Shown here piece after piece: positions 1 through 12,200 of a stretch of DNA of 64,000 bases. The position numbers and the translations under genes were made by a program. The stretch is taken from the NCBI GenBank assembly GCA_964019415.1, contig OZ025875.1:6765306-6829305 (forward strand), given 5' to 3'. Position 1 is the stretch's first letter; every line of letters starts with the position of its first letter. This DNA is from Ianthella basta. Lineage: Eukaryota > Porifera > Demospongiae > Verongiida > Ianthellidae. The notes under the pieces were generated by a model, which saw only the letters and a program-made list of their open reading frames with translations, searched no databases and had not been told where the DNA came from.

Positions 1-249
1 GAGTAAAGTATGTATAAGTGACCTTGTAATGATTATACAGTAGATGCATGAGATGTGTATACTTGTAGGTAGCTTACTTGAGTAGGTAGATGTACATGTG
101 GTATAGTATAATATATTATTCATTCTGTGTTATGATGTAAAGATGTTATTCATGCATTTGAGATTAAAGTTATACCAGTTTATGGGTTGACACTTTTGTT
201 TAACAAGTAATTTGTATGACTATGTATGCAGCAGCTGCTGTGGCATTAC

Positions 250-3200
250 CTGTTGTGTTCAGTGGTACAGTTGGTGTATGAGAACCTGTGCTTGTACTAG
301 ATGGTCCAGGTGGTTTAGCCATACTTGTACTTGATGTACCTGTCAGTGCATTGGAGCTAGTGTTTGGGTGTCCAGGTGGTGTAGGTGAAGTTGGGTCTGG
401 ACAATTATGGAATTATAAATTTTAGTAATAAGTGATTCAGAAAATATTAAACCTGACAATAACACTAGTATTATTATTATGAATGCATAAACATCTCTAA
501 AAAGTAAAATTGATGTAAAATTTATACAAACTTAATATTATGACATAATTTGACAAATGCACATTAGTTGTTCCTGATGTGTCTGAATATTTGAATAGGG
601 ATGAAAACAAAGCAATAAAAGCATACCACATACATGTACACTAGTACTCACCAGGTGGTGTGTGGTTGTTCTGTGCTATTACTGCACTCCTGTCTGACAT
701 CCCAGCTGAGTTGACAGCCTGTACTGTAATGTTGGTGTACACTCTGTTCCTCTCAAGTCCTGTCAAGTTGTAGTGGGTCAGGTTGCTCCCAGTGTCAATT
801 GACTGTTCAATGCCACCTTCTGGTGTGCAGTATATGACATAGTGCAGTACCTCTCCATTGGGTTCAGTAGGAGGTAGCCAGTTCAGTTCTATTCCATCAT
901 CAAACACCTTCGTAACAGATAAGTGCCTTGGTGGTGATGGTCCTGCAGTGAATCACCAATATACTTAGTGTAGCTGAAAGAGAGGAATAGCCTACAGCTA
1001 CTTAGTTGTGTATTGTTGCATTTAAGTAGGGTGCTGCAGTATATTTCATATATGCCATAATGTATCATGACCCAAACCCCAATGGCCAACAACCATTGAA
1101 TGATGTAGGGCTCTCATCTGTGATGATTTGTGATTCTAACTGTATTACAGTATACATACTTTTAGGAAGATGTTATTATAGACACTTTTATTAATATTAT
1201 TATCTAATTACTGTCAACTTGTATGGTAGAATACAGTGTGTGTTGCCAAAGTGAGGAATCTGTGCTCTTGGCATATTGCTGCATGCTTTCTATTCCTATC
1301 CTCTAACTCTCTGATGAGTATAGTGTACATCTTGTATATATCGAGTGCCTATATAATTATCCTTATTATCCTAATTATTATGAAGCTATCCAACATGCAG
1401 GGTGAACATAGTAGATTGCATAACTCACTTGACTCTCCAGTAGTAACACGCTTTCTTGCTGGTGTTGCACTCCTCCTAGTACCACTGTCAAGTGCCCATG
1501 CTGTAATCCTGTACTGAGCACCTGGTACTGCAGGGTTGATTGTAACTTTACTCCGTTTTTTTGCATTCGCATACTTTCCTATCATTGGTACTCCAAAGCG
1601 GAATACCTTGTATCCAGCAATAACAAGAGTTGTTGCCATGTCACTCCTCTCCACATGGTACTCCACACCTGTACTGGTAACTGTGTTGACAGTGAGTCTT
1701 GGGACACTGAGAGGATCTGAATAGTAAGTAATGTAACATAATGAAATAATACTCATCTTATGTGACACACACAGCAAAAGTATACAAGAAATAATAATAA
1801 TTTTCTACAAAAATAGTAAGAATGTAGGGATGGCAAAAAAGTACAGAAACAAGTAAAGGCTGTTACACAGTGGAGCATTAACCATGGTCCCTACATGCAA
1901 GAATGTCACATCGTATATATATAGTCCTACACCCTTGAATGTAGGGACGATAGTTAATGCTCCACTGTGTAACAGCCTTTACTTGTTTCTGCACTTTTTA
2001 TGCCATCCCTACATTCTTACTATTATAATTGTAGAAAATTTCTATTATTTTCTGTTTTTGCACTTCTTATAGAACATGAGCTAAGAGGCACAATAATATT
2101 ATAGCTATCTAACTTCCTTGTATAGCTCCTGATAGAATTAGCTGCAGTTTGCATTTAAGAAATGGCATTGACATTGTAAATAATTCATTCCACAAGCCAA
2201 ATGCCACGCTAAGTAGTAGAGCAAGGCGAAGCAAAACAACGGAAGAAGGAGCCTCCGGAAGAAGGAGCCTCCGGAAGCTGTACGCAGCTGCTCGCAATGG
2301 CACCCGACTGTTTCATTCTGTTGAATTACGTAAGGTAAAAATGGCGTTCGCCCCACTCGGCTAAGCAACATGGCGGGAGTCGTGGCAAGCGTGTCTTCCG
2401 CACTAAATTGCTCATCCCCGGAGGAACAGCCCAGGCTGCCCAGGCCATGGAATGACCAGATTTTTAGGTCTTCCCTTTTTCATAGTTAAGGTACTTCCTG
2501 GCCTGTGCAACTGGCCATCAAGGATAAATAGCTAATGTTCCGACTTGGCCTGACCACCTTTAAAGTGCTTCCTCCGGGCATTATCCTGGTCCCATTGGAG
2601 TGCACGCTGCAGCAAGCAAATGTAAGCTTACCTAAGGGCATGCCATTGAATTGAGGGTGCGTGGGAAGAAATTCAATGGCATGCCCTTAGGCAAGTTACA
2701 TTTGCTTGCTGCAGCGTGCACTCCAATGGTGGCGGTGCAGGTTCTGACCAGCTGTAACTTGCGCTGGTGGTCTTTTTCTTCAGCCATCGAGCGCATTTAC
2801 TTTCTGGCACATGTGGTGGTGCGAATGGTGCTGGTGCCACTGTAACTTGCACTGGTGGTCTTTTTCTATGACCAACTAGTGCAGATACTCTACTGGCACA
2901 TGTGGTGGTGGCTACTGTAACTTGCACTGGTGGTGCTTTTTTTCTATGACCAACTAGCACAGATACTTTACTGGCACAGGTGGTGGTGGCTGCGATATTG
3001 TAACTTGCACTGTGTGGTGGTGGTAGTGGTGTTTTTTTCTAGAGCAATGGCACATATACTGAATGCATGCGTTGTACTGGCACCATGTGGTGGTGGTGGT
3101 GGTCATTTTCATCTAGGAATGCATGTGGTGGCCGTAATACTGTAACTTGCACTGTGTGGTGGTGGTGGTAGTAGTATGTGGTAGCAGCGCCTGATGTGGT

Positions 3201-6200
3201 GGTCTGTTTTCTTGCAGCTCTAGCACATAATATTATACTGGTGTGCTCATTGCAACTTCCACTGTGGTGGTGGTGATGGCAGTTGTATTTATCTATGTGG
3301 TGGTGTAGTAGCTGGATATTGTGGCTGGATAGTTGTGAGCAAGTGTACATGTTGGTGCTGCTCTGCTCCAGCATAGCGGCAAATGCCTACAAATTGGTTT
3401 AAAAATGTGATTGTTCAAAACATCGCCTCCATTTTGTGACTAATTAAGCAATACTGCTAATGACATGAGGAAACTGGTCATCTAACTTCATCCACTTAGT
3501 ATCATGGCTTAGCAGGGCTGGGTCGGTAAGATATGCAATGAACCTCATTTTTCTTGGCCATTTTGCAACTAATTAAGAAATCCTGCTAATGACATGAACA
3601 GTTGGATTATCTGGCTAGGTCCATCAAGTGTCATGACTGAGCGGGCCGGGCTGGTTGAATACATCATACACCTCGCATGTCGGCCATTTTGAGACTAATT
3701 AAGAAATCCCGCTAATAACATAGGAAGGTGGACCACTTGGATGTGTCCACCAAGTTTGACGTCTCAACGAGCCCAGTTGCATTAATATACAAGATACCAC
3801 TATGCATCAATATAAATGCACCATACAATAAGTGTTATGCTATGCACATTTATATTAGGATTTTGCGGGCTGCTTGTACAAGAACGAAGACCTAATTAAA
3901 AATTCTGCCTCATTTAAAAGTCTTAAAATCTCCCATACTTCAAAGGCACACCTATCACATGTTCGTGAGGGGTGCCTAACCCCCCGGGAATTATATTATA
4001 TTATATTATATTATATTATATTATATTATTTACTTTAGATTAGTGGTGTATATTGTAACTTGCACTGTATATACGTATATATAAACACATTCACACACTG
4101 AAGAAGTTCCCAAATTGAATTACTTGCTAACTTTGCATGTAATCACGTGTAGTGTATGTACTAACTTGTGCTTGAGATGAACAGATAGAAAAAGTTGGTA
4201 GCAGACGAAGTGCAGTACAGGTCCCTGTTGTAATTTTAATAACATTACATGCAATCACGTCTACTGTGTCTACTAACTTGCACTTGAGATGAACAGATAG
4301 AGGAAGTTGGTATTGATATTGGTGCAGTACAGGCCTCTGTTTTGGAAACTGCCAGCATCAGTTGTATTCACTACTAGTGTTGCTGTAGCTCCATTTCTTG
4401 TCTGAGTCACTCCTCCAGTTTCTAGTTGTCCTCCATTGGCAACAAACCAAGCTGTTCCACTGCTGACAGTGCAGGTGATTCTCCCAATCCTTTCTGGACC
4501 AGATATCTGTTGTGAATCAGTTATGGGGAACTCATGAGGTATGAGTCTCCCAAGGCCGTGGACGACACTACCACCTACAGGGTTTGAGAGGATACAAAAT
4601 TAAAAGTGCAACGGCTATTTCATTGAGCAGGTATGAACACATGAGAAGAACCCCATCTAGGAGAAGACATAGTACCATACTTCACTAGCCAATATGAAAT
4701 GATTATTGACAGACGCACCTTTCTGTTTATAACTATGGCCACTGAAGAAGACAACCACATGCATGCATGATTTCCAAAGCAGTACAATACAATACAGTCA
4801 ACTCAATGAAGCAGAAGCAGTACAATTGGCAATACAAGTTAGCTAGTATCTGGATTAGAAACAAATCGGCATGAAAGTGCAACTTACATACCACTGACAC
4901 TGAACGTGAAGCTCCCATTAGCTTTCTGTCCTTCTGTAGCTGTCACCTGACAGGTGTATGTCCCTCCACCACTTGTGGAAGTTGTGTTGACAGCCAAGAT
5001 GTGTTCATTGTAGACCTTTCCACCATAATACCCTTCTAGTTCACATAGTCCATTTGGACAGGTCCAGGTGTAGCTGAGTGGTGTTCCATAAGGTAGACCA
5101 ACAACCTGACAGACTAGGAGGAGTTGAGTTCCAAGGGGAACTGTGTCCCCAGACATGAGGATACTGTTGATTGTGTAGCCATCAATCACAGCTGTAGGAG
5201 ATTCTATTATCAAATCAATACAGTTAATGTGCACTGACATATGACTTGTGCATGCACTCTGTAAATTATCCTATGCTTGTATGTAACCAGCCAAGGTACC
5301 TGTTGCTGAAGGAGGCATTGTCTACTCACGGAGGGAGATGTATTTTGCTCCCTAGTACTGTAATTATTGGTTAAACTACACAATGTGATTCAGCACGATC
5401 CCACCTAGCCACTCAGAAATTCACAGTAAGATACAAGATACTAGACTGAAGTTACATACTCTTTTCTATTTACTCTACATGTGTACCATCAGCGGTCAGA
5501 CATGTTTGCAATCGCGTATTTACAATATCTGTGCTTGCACTGATGTACTCATCGTTATCTACAAACTTCTGAGTGTTTCCATCAGCCCATGTTTGGAGCT
5601 GTTGATGATAACTTGTAATGGACACAGCTGGTGGTATTCTGAACTACGTAGGTAATTAGAATGGAGTGGAGTGGAGTGGTCACTATAGTAGCACACTGTT
5701 TGTACATTGTGCAAGAGTAATGTATAGACAATGAATGCATGTATTTCCATGTTTTAGCCTGATAGAGAGCTATATTGTAGCTGATGCTACTGTAGCAATC
5801 ACTACTTTGCACCATTTTAAGTGTGTAAGTCTGTAAGTACATTAACTCCAGTACAATGAACGGCATTCGCTGATGACACAACCGTATTTCTATCTGGGAA
5901 GGACATTTTCAAGTTGAATGAAGCTCTACAAACCTGTCTACACAATGTCAATACATGGATGGTAACCAATGGTCTGAAGTTGAACCTATTCAAAACCAAT
6001 TCAATGTTGATTCACTCCTATCGCAGAAAGAACCTGCAACTACTCCTTCTACAGCTAAATGGAACCACTATAGAACAGGTGCGTGTCTTCAAATTTCTGG
6101 GTGTTTTAGTCAATGACACCCTCACATGGAGTGACCACACTGATTATGTCACCTCTAAGGTTGCTCGAAACATCCACCTTCTTCGAAGATTGTCTTGGTT

Positions 6201-6952
6201 TCTACCCCGTCAAATCTTGGTTTAGTTCTTCAAGTCTTACATTATGCCATCTATTGACTATTGCGTTGTGGTTTGGGATGTGTGTACCAAGCATGAGGCT
6301 GAGCATCTAGAGAGACCACAAAACTAGGTGCATCCTTAGAAGACGATGCGGCACTCCTCTGCCACTGAAGCCAGGAAACAACTGAATCTGAGTACCCTGC
6401 AGTCCCGACGAACTCTCCTTCTTGCCCAGTGTACAGTACATACAAATCTATATCAAAGGCCACAAGCACCATCCTGTCTACCTATTGGAGTAGTTTAGTA
6501 TCCCTGGCCATCAGCATAACACCAGAAATTTGGTAAATAATATCAATCTATCGCTGAAGAAGTCTGGTTTTGGCCAGCATGATTTTAGCTTCCAGGGTGC
6601 CTCAATTTTAGCGTTCACTGCCCAAATCTGCTAGGGATGCATCGTCACTCGACACAAACTTGATAAACACATCTAGAGTATTTGAGCATGATTGAAAATA
6701 CTACAATTTTACGAATAATACTACACTCACACTCATCACACTATGTATATAATTGATGTCATTCTCATATCCAACTGTTGCTCTTGATTCACCTGGACTA
6801 TTTGCTCTTTTTTTCCTTTTACTGTATAATTATCTGTCCTGGGCGCCTAGCATAGTAGCCCTTTTGGGCTAAAGGCTAACCAAATAAATAAGAGTACAAA
6901 CAAACAAGCATACCCATCAATGTGCATTAAGAGCGTGTTTATGTGTGTGTGT

Positions 6953-7007
<55 letters not shown>

Positions 7008-7423
7008 TTGATTGTCACATAAAAGAGGAGTATATGATAATCATAACTTGGTAACATACACCCAATTACTCATGACAATAAAGATTATACAGTACATAAA
7101 CACCAATAAGTCACTTTGTATTGTAATGTATTGACAGCTTTAGTGTACACAAATGCCACATAGCTTATTTCTCAATTCTGCAGCTAATACATTATGTGTT
7201 AGTCCCTGAAATGGCTACTTCTAAGACTATTCATTGTGTGAATTTGCCTCCACACTCAAACTGCCAAAAGTGGGGTAATGAGCTGGAATACTCTTGTGTG
7301 TGTCTGAAGAAGGTATTCAGCTTTATAAACAATGAATATTATCTCACTTGTTACACAACACCCTGACAGCAGTCCAGCTACCAGTGGAAGAAGACACCAG
7401 ACTGAGCCTACTCCTCTCTCCAT
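250..7423 (-). CDS. Ig2-FN3-2 transmembrane receptor, array copy A (3' end off window)
   Basis: Coding exons on the minus strand, in transcript order: signal peptide 7423-7348, Ig1 5203-4892, Ig2 4574-4278, FN3a 1716-1429, FN3b 942-652, linker 396-250. The membrane/tail exon must lie just left of position 1, because bases 1-100 match the flank of the tail exon in copy B (about 9390). The signal peptide starts MERGVGSVWCLLPLVAG. Ig1 has VCQVVG, YTWTCP and GGTYTC around the two core cysteines. FN3b has the family's NWLPPTEPNGEV and LTGLERNRVY motifs. Donors are GTGAG, GTATGT, GTTAGT, GTGAG, GTGAG and GTAAT; the exons sum to 470 codons plus one base, matching phase 1 throughout. The linker (49 codons, Ser/Thr/Pro-rich) is the longest intact one in the array. 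A type I surface receptor is inferred. Intron Ig2-FN3a carries repeats and insertions, and intron 1 carries a LINE. Confidence 0.8.
397..651 (-). other. Intron between FN3b and linker of copy A
   Basis: AT-rich intron with no recognised repeat. The donor is GTGAGTACTAG after the FN3b exon and the acceptor is TTGTCCAG before the linker. Confidence 0.7.
943..1428 (-). other. Intron between FN3a and FN3b of copy A
   Basis: Ordinary AT-rich intron; donor GTGAGTTATG, acceptor CACTGCAG. No mobile element was recognised in it. Confidence 0.65.
1787..2053. mobile_element. Foldback (MITE-like) element with arms of about 90 bp
   Basis: The left arm around 1787-1905 is repeated in inverted orientation around 1930-2053; for example GGAGCATTAACCATGGTCCC on the left pairs with the complement of the right arm, and both ends carry TTTTCTACA. 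There is no coding capacity. It lies in the Ig2-FN3a intron of copy A, and the same element sits at the homologous place in copy F (about 44488-44754), so it predates that duplication. Confidence 0.7.
2054..2591. other. Intron sequence shared by copies A and F, CpG-richer than its surroundings
   Basis: From about 2100 to 2580 the sequence matches 44760-45300 closely, including a GAAGGAGCCTCCG block that is doubled here and single in F. It contains GGCGGGAGTCGTG and other CpG-rich stretches that look like an old transposable element, but no protein or structural hallmark allows a family name. Confidence 0.5.
2592..2729. repeat. Near-perfect palindrome of about 138 bp
   Basis: CCATTGGAGTGCACGCTGCA at the left end is the complement of the right end (TGCAGCGTGCACTCCAATGG). 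The arms continue inward through CAAGCAAATGTAA and GGGCATGCCATTGAATT around a short loop near 2655. It is absent from the corresponding place in copy F. Confidence 0.85.
2730..3370. repeat. Degenerate minisatellite, unit roughly 80-130 bp
   Basis: CTGTAACTTGCACTGGTGGT or a close variant recurs near 2752, 2838, 2916, 2999 and 3139, with GTGGTGGTGG runs and ACTGGCAC between copies. Open frames here are products of the repeat. The block lies inside the Ig2-FN3a intron of copy A. Confidence 0.65.
3428..3790. repeat. Three tandem copies of a ~127-bp unit
   Basis: CCATTTTG(T/C/A)(G/A)ACTAATTAAG followed by CTGCTAATGACAT recurs with starts near 3429, 3558 and 3684. The copies differ by scattered substitutions. 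It is absent from the homologous intron in copy F. Confidence 0.75.
3990..4030. repeat. (TTATA)n pentanucleotide microsatellite
   Basis: About eight uninterrupted copies of a five-base unit. Confidence 0.9.
4166..4230 (-). pseudogene. Duplicated 3' end of the Ig2 exon with its own donor
   Basis: These ~65 bases repeat the last part of an Ig2 exon (CTCAAGCACAA before a GTTAGTAC donor) and break off after CAGGGAC. They closely match copy F at 46819-46880, whereas the real Ig2 exon beginning at 4278 has sequence closer to copies D and G. Without an acceptor it cannot be spliced in as an exon. Confidence 0.65.
5204..5844 (-). other. Intron 1 of copy A, acceptor-side part
   Basis: Holds the block CCCATGTTTGGAGCTGTTGA with TGGACACAGCTGG (about 5586-5632), which recurs in intron 1 of copies B, C, D, E, F and G. 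Its recurrence may be common ancestry alone; a splicing or regulatory role is unproved. Confidence 0.5.
5845..6905 (+). mobile_element. 5'-truncated LINE (reverse transcriptase C-terminal half)
   Basis: From 5863 the plus-strand frame reads AFADDTTVFLSGKD, containing the FADD catalytic box of non-LTR reverse transcriptases, then LNEALQTCLHNVNTWM and FKFLGVLVNDTLTWSDH, and stops at a TAG at 6223-6225. The frame resumes with FFKSYIMPSIDYCVVVWD. The 3' end is a non-coding tail ending AACCAAATAAATAAGAG. It is inserted in antisense orientation in intron 1 of copy A and has a counterpart in copy F, so it is dead and older than the duplication. Confidence 0.85.
6938..7008. repeat. (TG)n microsatellite in intron 1 of copy A
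   Basis: About 70 bp of alternating TG with two GAGTG interruptions; it lies directly after the LINE tail, as in copy F. Confidence 0.95.
7348..7423 (-). CDS. Signal-peptide exon of copy A
   Basis: The exon runs from the ATG to a GTGAGATAAT donor and encodes 25 residues plus one base. It has Met-Glu-Arg, then WCLLPLVAGLLSG as the hydrophobic core, then CCVT. Identical length and near-identical sequence in eight other places of the window support it as the true first coding exon. Confidence 0.85.
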
Positions 7424-8330
7424 CGCTCTCTGTAAACTAGGTCCAACTGTGTCTATACTGAAATCGTTTAGTGGTTATATGGTCTACATACTACATTTCG
7501 CAGTTATGGCACCTCAAAGTCTATATGTTTATTTTCATGTTCCTGAGAATGGTAGCTTGCACTTAGGTTTGTTGATGCTATGGCTAATTCCCAAGAGTGA
7601 GCTGGGTGCATTAGACTAATGGATATGTATGCAGCATATGCCCGTGCCTAATTTGAATGCATAAGCTCAAGGCACTGCTTCACTCAAACTGCAAGGTGCA
7701 GCTACACCTGATGGAGTGGCAGCTCTAGAGGTAATGTATTCACATCAATAAAAATCATTGGTATTGTACTAAGGAGAACTCTTCAAAGAAACAACACTAC
7801 TACACAATCTGTGATGAGCACAAGGTATTCAGGATAGGAGACTATACTGAGAGGTGAAGTCAGAGGGAATGCATGGTTGAGCATGGGAGACATGTGGTTT
7901 GATATCTAAACCTTGGATGCATCACAGAGGACAACCCAAAGTCAGTGGACATGTATTGATGCCTCATTGCCTGAAATGTGAGCATCGACACAGGCAGTGA
8001 AATGTGTGTTGCCAACTGCATAAATTGTAAAAAGCTATTTGTTGTCTATTTGTTATATTATGTCACATGTTACATGACACTGAGCTTAGGAACCAATGAA
8101 CACATGTACTCCATGCATTGACTGCATTCAGTGCATAGCCAACATTAATCCAGTTCACAATAACTAAATAGCTTTCATGCACACTTTGAAATGATGCATT
8201 CTTGAAAGAAGTACCCTAAATAACTCATACCCTGTTGTTATTTTGTAAGTGCACATCACTATACTACAATGTACTGTATTTATATGGTATATAAGTCACA
8301 CTTTCACCCTGACTGGTGTAGTACTGTTAC
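7424..8330 (-). promoter_or_regulatory. Conserved intergenic/promoter region between copies B and A
   Basis: This is the interval between the stop codon of copy B and the ATG of copy A, so it must hold the 3' UTR of B and the promoter and 5' UTR of A. Blocks such as CCCAAGAGTGAGCTGGGTGC and AGGTGCAGCTACACCTGATG (plus-strand reading) recur in every intergenic interval of the array. Nearer the ATG the minus strand has CCACTAAAC followed by GACACAGTTGG. No canonical TATA box is conserved across copies; the exact start site is not resolved. Confidence 0.6.
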
Positions 8331-9295
8331 TCATTTCTGCTGCCTGTCCACCACAGCATAATCATAGTTGCCATCCTGAGTTGGAGGTACAGCTCCACCT
8401 TTGGTGTTGTAGTACTGTTCCCCATCAGGGACAAAGGGAGGGGGTACTTCAGGAATGTCTTCATTATCCTCGTCTGCCTCTTGCATCACTTCCACATGCT
8501 TCTTGTAGGGAAGGGGTGGTGTAGGAACAGGCTTCCTCTCCTCACTCTCCTCACTCTCCTGCTCCAAGTGCTGCTGGCTTCTCTTGTCCTTCTTCTTGGT
8601 CATGTCTGGTTTGGCATACAAATCATCACATGGGGCTGGTACGTCTTCACTGGTGACTTCAATGTCTTTTTCTGTGCTCATATTCTTTTTCCTGTTCTTT
8701 GCCTTGTCAGGTTGGGCATAAAGCTCTTCTGGCTTCATCACTTTGGTGCTGGCATTCTTCTTCTTCTTCACTTTGTCAGGCTGAGCATAAAGTTCCTCTG
8801 GTGTTGCCACTTTAGAACTGTCCTTCAAAGCAGATTGCTTCTGCTTTGAAATGGTATCTTTCGCTGAGTCTTCATGACACCCCCCACTACCCCATTTCTG
8901 CTCAACTTTAACCTCTTCACAGTGACCTTCCCCACCTGCAGCAAACAGTCTTTGATCCATCTCACTGTAATTGGCAGAGTCATACACATTAGCGCTGAAG
9001 GAAGCAGTGGCAGATGCTGGGTTGATGAAGATGTTCTCAGCAGTGGCATAGTCATGTGCATCCTCATTGTGTCTTGAACTTTCAGAGGGTTGATGTCTTG
9101 CATCTTGGCAAGTGTAAGCATTGTCTGCAATGTCTTCAATTTTAGGTGGTCTATCTTCTTCATCGGGTTGAGACTCAGCAGTTTGCTTAGTCTTCACCTT
9201 TCTCCTTGCCTTCACCACAACTGCTAGCACTCCCCCCACCAGTGAGAGGAGGAGGAGGACCACCAGGAGGGAGACCACCACACCAGCTATAAGGG
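8331..9295 (-). CDS. Membrane and cytoplasmic-tail exon of copy B
   Basis: Begins after acceptor TTCTCCAG with ALIAGVVVSLLVV, a transmembrane helix of about 25 residues, then the stop-transfer sequence KARRK. Tail motifs by exon residue: DYATAENIF near 83, VYDSANYSEV near 105-110, three YxxP motifs (YAQP 170, YAQP 193, YAKP 227) each followed by D and a lysine cluster, PVPTPPLPYKK near 256-266, PEVPPPFVPD near 283-292, EQYYNT near 295, and NYDYAVVD near 311-317. pYxxP is the ligand type of Crk-family SH2 domains and pYxN of Grb2; the proline runs suit SH3 domains. Those partners are inferred from motif knowledge. The 5' half of the tail is acidic and the YxxP part is strongly basic. Confidence 0.85.
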
Positions 9296-12200
9296 CTGGA
9301 GAATAAAACAGAGATGGCTAGGTATGCACATAGCTGTGATGGGCTTAAGGCTAAACACAGTATACATCTGCTACACTGATACAATAGCTCTAACTGAGTA
9401 ATGTATGTAGAAGTGACCTTGTAATGATTATACAGTAGATGCATGAGATGTGTATACTTGTAGATAGCTTACTTGAGTAGTAGATATAGTGTGGTAGTAT
9501 AATATATTATTCATTCTGTGTTATGATGTGAAGATGTTATTCATGCATTTGTGATTAAAACTATACCAGTTTATGGTTTGACACTTTTGTTTAACAAGTA
9601 ATTTTGTATGACTATGTATGCAGCAGCTGCTGTGGCGTTACCTGTTGTGTTCAGTGGTATAGTTGGTGTAGGAGAACTTGTGCTTGTACTTGACGGTACA
9701 GGGGGATGCATGTCTGGTACATCTGACAGTTGGAGGAAGGTGTAAGAGGACAAAGTACTCTCTTTCAACAAGTGTATTACACCATTGCTAGGTACACTGC
9801 AGCTATAATCCATCAACCAATGTGGTGTATCAAGTTAAGATGATAAGCAAAAGGTGCCACCTTTCTTCCAGCCCTGTGCCACTCCAAACATCTATGGACA
9901 GTAATAGCCCCGATTGAGTCTTAATTAGACATGTCACCTATCCACCTGTCCACCTATCTATCCATCTTCTGATGTAGCCCATTCCACTGGAACTAATTTT
10001 ATTACGCTTAAGACTCACACAGCAATTATCCTGTAATCTAGCAACAACACGGCTATACACAGAGCACTATGTAGCTCCCTAGGTTACTACCTTTCACTTG
10101 TACAGTTACATTAGCACACAGTACCTAGCTGTACAGACAGCATTATCTGGCAGAGGCAGAGATTGACATATGTATGCACAACAGTTTGATTATGCATTCA
10201 AGTGCATAGAATTATTAATGCATGAACAGCATACAACTGTATGTACGGTACTCAGTGAATGCTACATCATTACCTGCTGTGCTAGTTGGTGGTGTAGGGG
10301 AAGTTGTGCTAGATGGTCTAGGTGGTGAAGGGATAGCTACACTTGATCTACCTGGTGGGGCATTGGAGCTAGTAATTGGGGTTCAGGTGTACGTGGTGCA
10401 GAGATGCTCGTGTTTCCCAGTCTAGGTGATATAGTGGAAGCTCTATTTGATGGTCCAAGCGGTGTAGGGGTCTGGATAATTATGGAATATGTATAATTAC
10501 AGTAATATGTGAACAGATTAAACCTGACACTAACACTATTATTAATACATAAACCTCTCTAAAGTCTAAATCCAATACAATAATACGTATGACATAGTAT
10601 GATAATTGCATATTTTTATATATTATATAATTGAAATCTCGGGCCAATGAATTAATTGCAGCATAAATTCCAGATGTGTCTGCATATCTGAATAGGGATC
10701 AAAGTTGCAAATGAGTTTTCAAAAGCAAAGCATTGAAAATACACCACACACTTGTACATGAGCACTCACCAATTGGTGGTGTGTGGTTGTACTGTGCTAT
10801 TACTGCACTCCTGTCTGACCTCCCAGCTGAGTTGACAGCCTGTACTGCAATGTTGGTGTACACCATGTTCCTCTCAAGTCCTGTCAAGTTGTAGTGGGTC
10901 AGGTTGCTCCCAGTACTACTGTTCTGTTCTGAGCCACCTTCTGGTGTGTAGTATATGACATAGTGCACCTCTCCATTGGGTTCAGTAGGAGGTAGCCAGT
11001 TCAGTTCTATTTCATTCTCTAATGCCCTAGTTACAGATAGGTACATTGGTGGTGTTGGTGCTGTAGGGTGGACAGTGTTGTACATGGTATGAGTGACCAA
11101 ATAGAACTGGCGAAGAGTGATGGTGGTATATAGTAGCTGGAATGATGCTATTGAATCCCAATACATAGCTTGGAATACCACAGCTAGATTCATTAGCAAG
11201 TTATGTATATTATTGTCTTGCACATTATGCCCATTACTGCTGTGGCTGCTACACATGTGATGCATATTATACAAAATGCTCAGTCGAGTCTACACTCACT
11301 TGTTCCTCCAGTGGTAGCACTCTTCACTGCTGGTGTTGCACTCCTAGTACCACGGTCAAGCGCCCATGCTGTAATCCTGTACTGAGCACCTGGTACTGCA
11401 GGGCTGATTGTAACATTCCTCCCTTTACCAGTATTTACATACTCTCCTATCATTGTTACTCCAAAGTGGAATACCACATATCCAGTAATGACACGAGTTG
11501 CTGCAGTGTCACTCCTCTCCACTCGGTACTCCACACTTGTACTGGTAGCTGTGTTGACAGTGAGTGTTGGGACACTGAGTGGATCTGAATAGTATAAGCA
11601 GTGCATTAGCTGCAGTACAAGTGTCACACACAAGCACATACACAAATGTAGCTGTAGCACATGCTTGAATATATGACAATATGTACATAAATTATTCAAC
11701 TGTCATGTTCTACAGTAGCTCTTTTTGGGGCGCCGAAGGCGCCCCTATATTGTTTTCAGATTTAGGTCTTCGTATGGCTTCATGTTCGTATATATATATA
11801 TATATATATTTCTGTCATTTTGCAAATGGCGGCGCTCACGTCGTTCTTTACAAAGCTTTAAACCCTCTCTAATGACGTTTCGCCGTGTTTGAATCGAACG
11901 ATATGTGGTCATAAACATGTGTTAATAGAGTGATACTAATAAAAAGCCTAAGGAACGTCTCTTCTGCGAGATACAGCTCCAATTATCACTGACGGACATT
12001 GTAAAATGGCCGCGCGCTCGACGCTTTCTGTTTGCTAGGCTCAAAACCATTCTCTTTAGATTTCGCCGTGTATCCAAAGAACGCAAAGTGTTTCTAGAAG
12101 ATGTTTAAGTAATATTATTGTGGTAGGAAGCTTACTTAACTGTTTTTCTGCGAGGTACAGTACAGCCCAAAATACAACAGAAGTCTAGTGACACGTAGGC

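Noticed and set aside
2200..2580. A gene in the CpG-rich block shared by A and F
   Set aside because: Frames are short and differ between the two copies, with an internal 13-bp duplication in one; no protein motif is recognisable.
8481..8849. Plus-strand open frame of 122 codons (and equivalents at 17371, 36283, 51186, 60647)
   Set aside because: Exactly antisense to the tail exon; it exists because the repeated lysine and acidic codons read as leucine-rich on the other strand.
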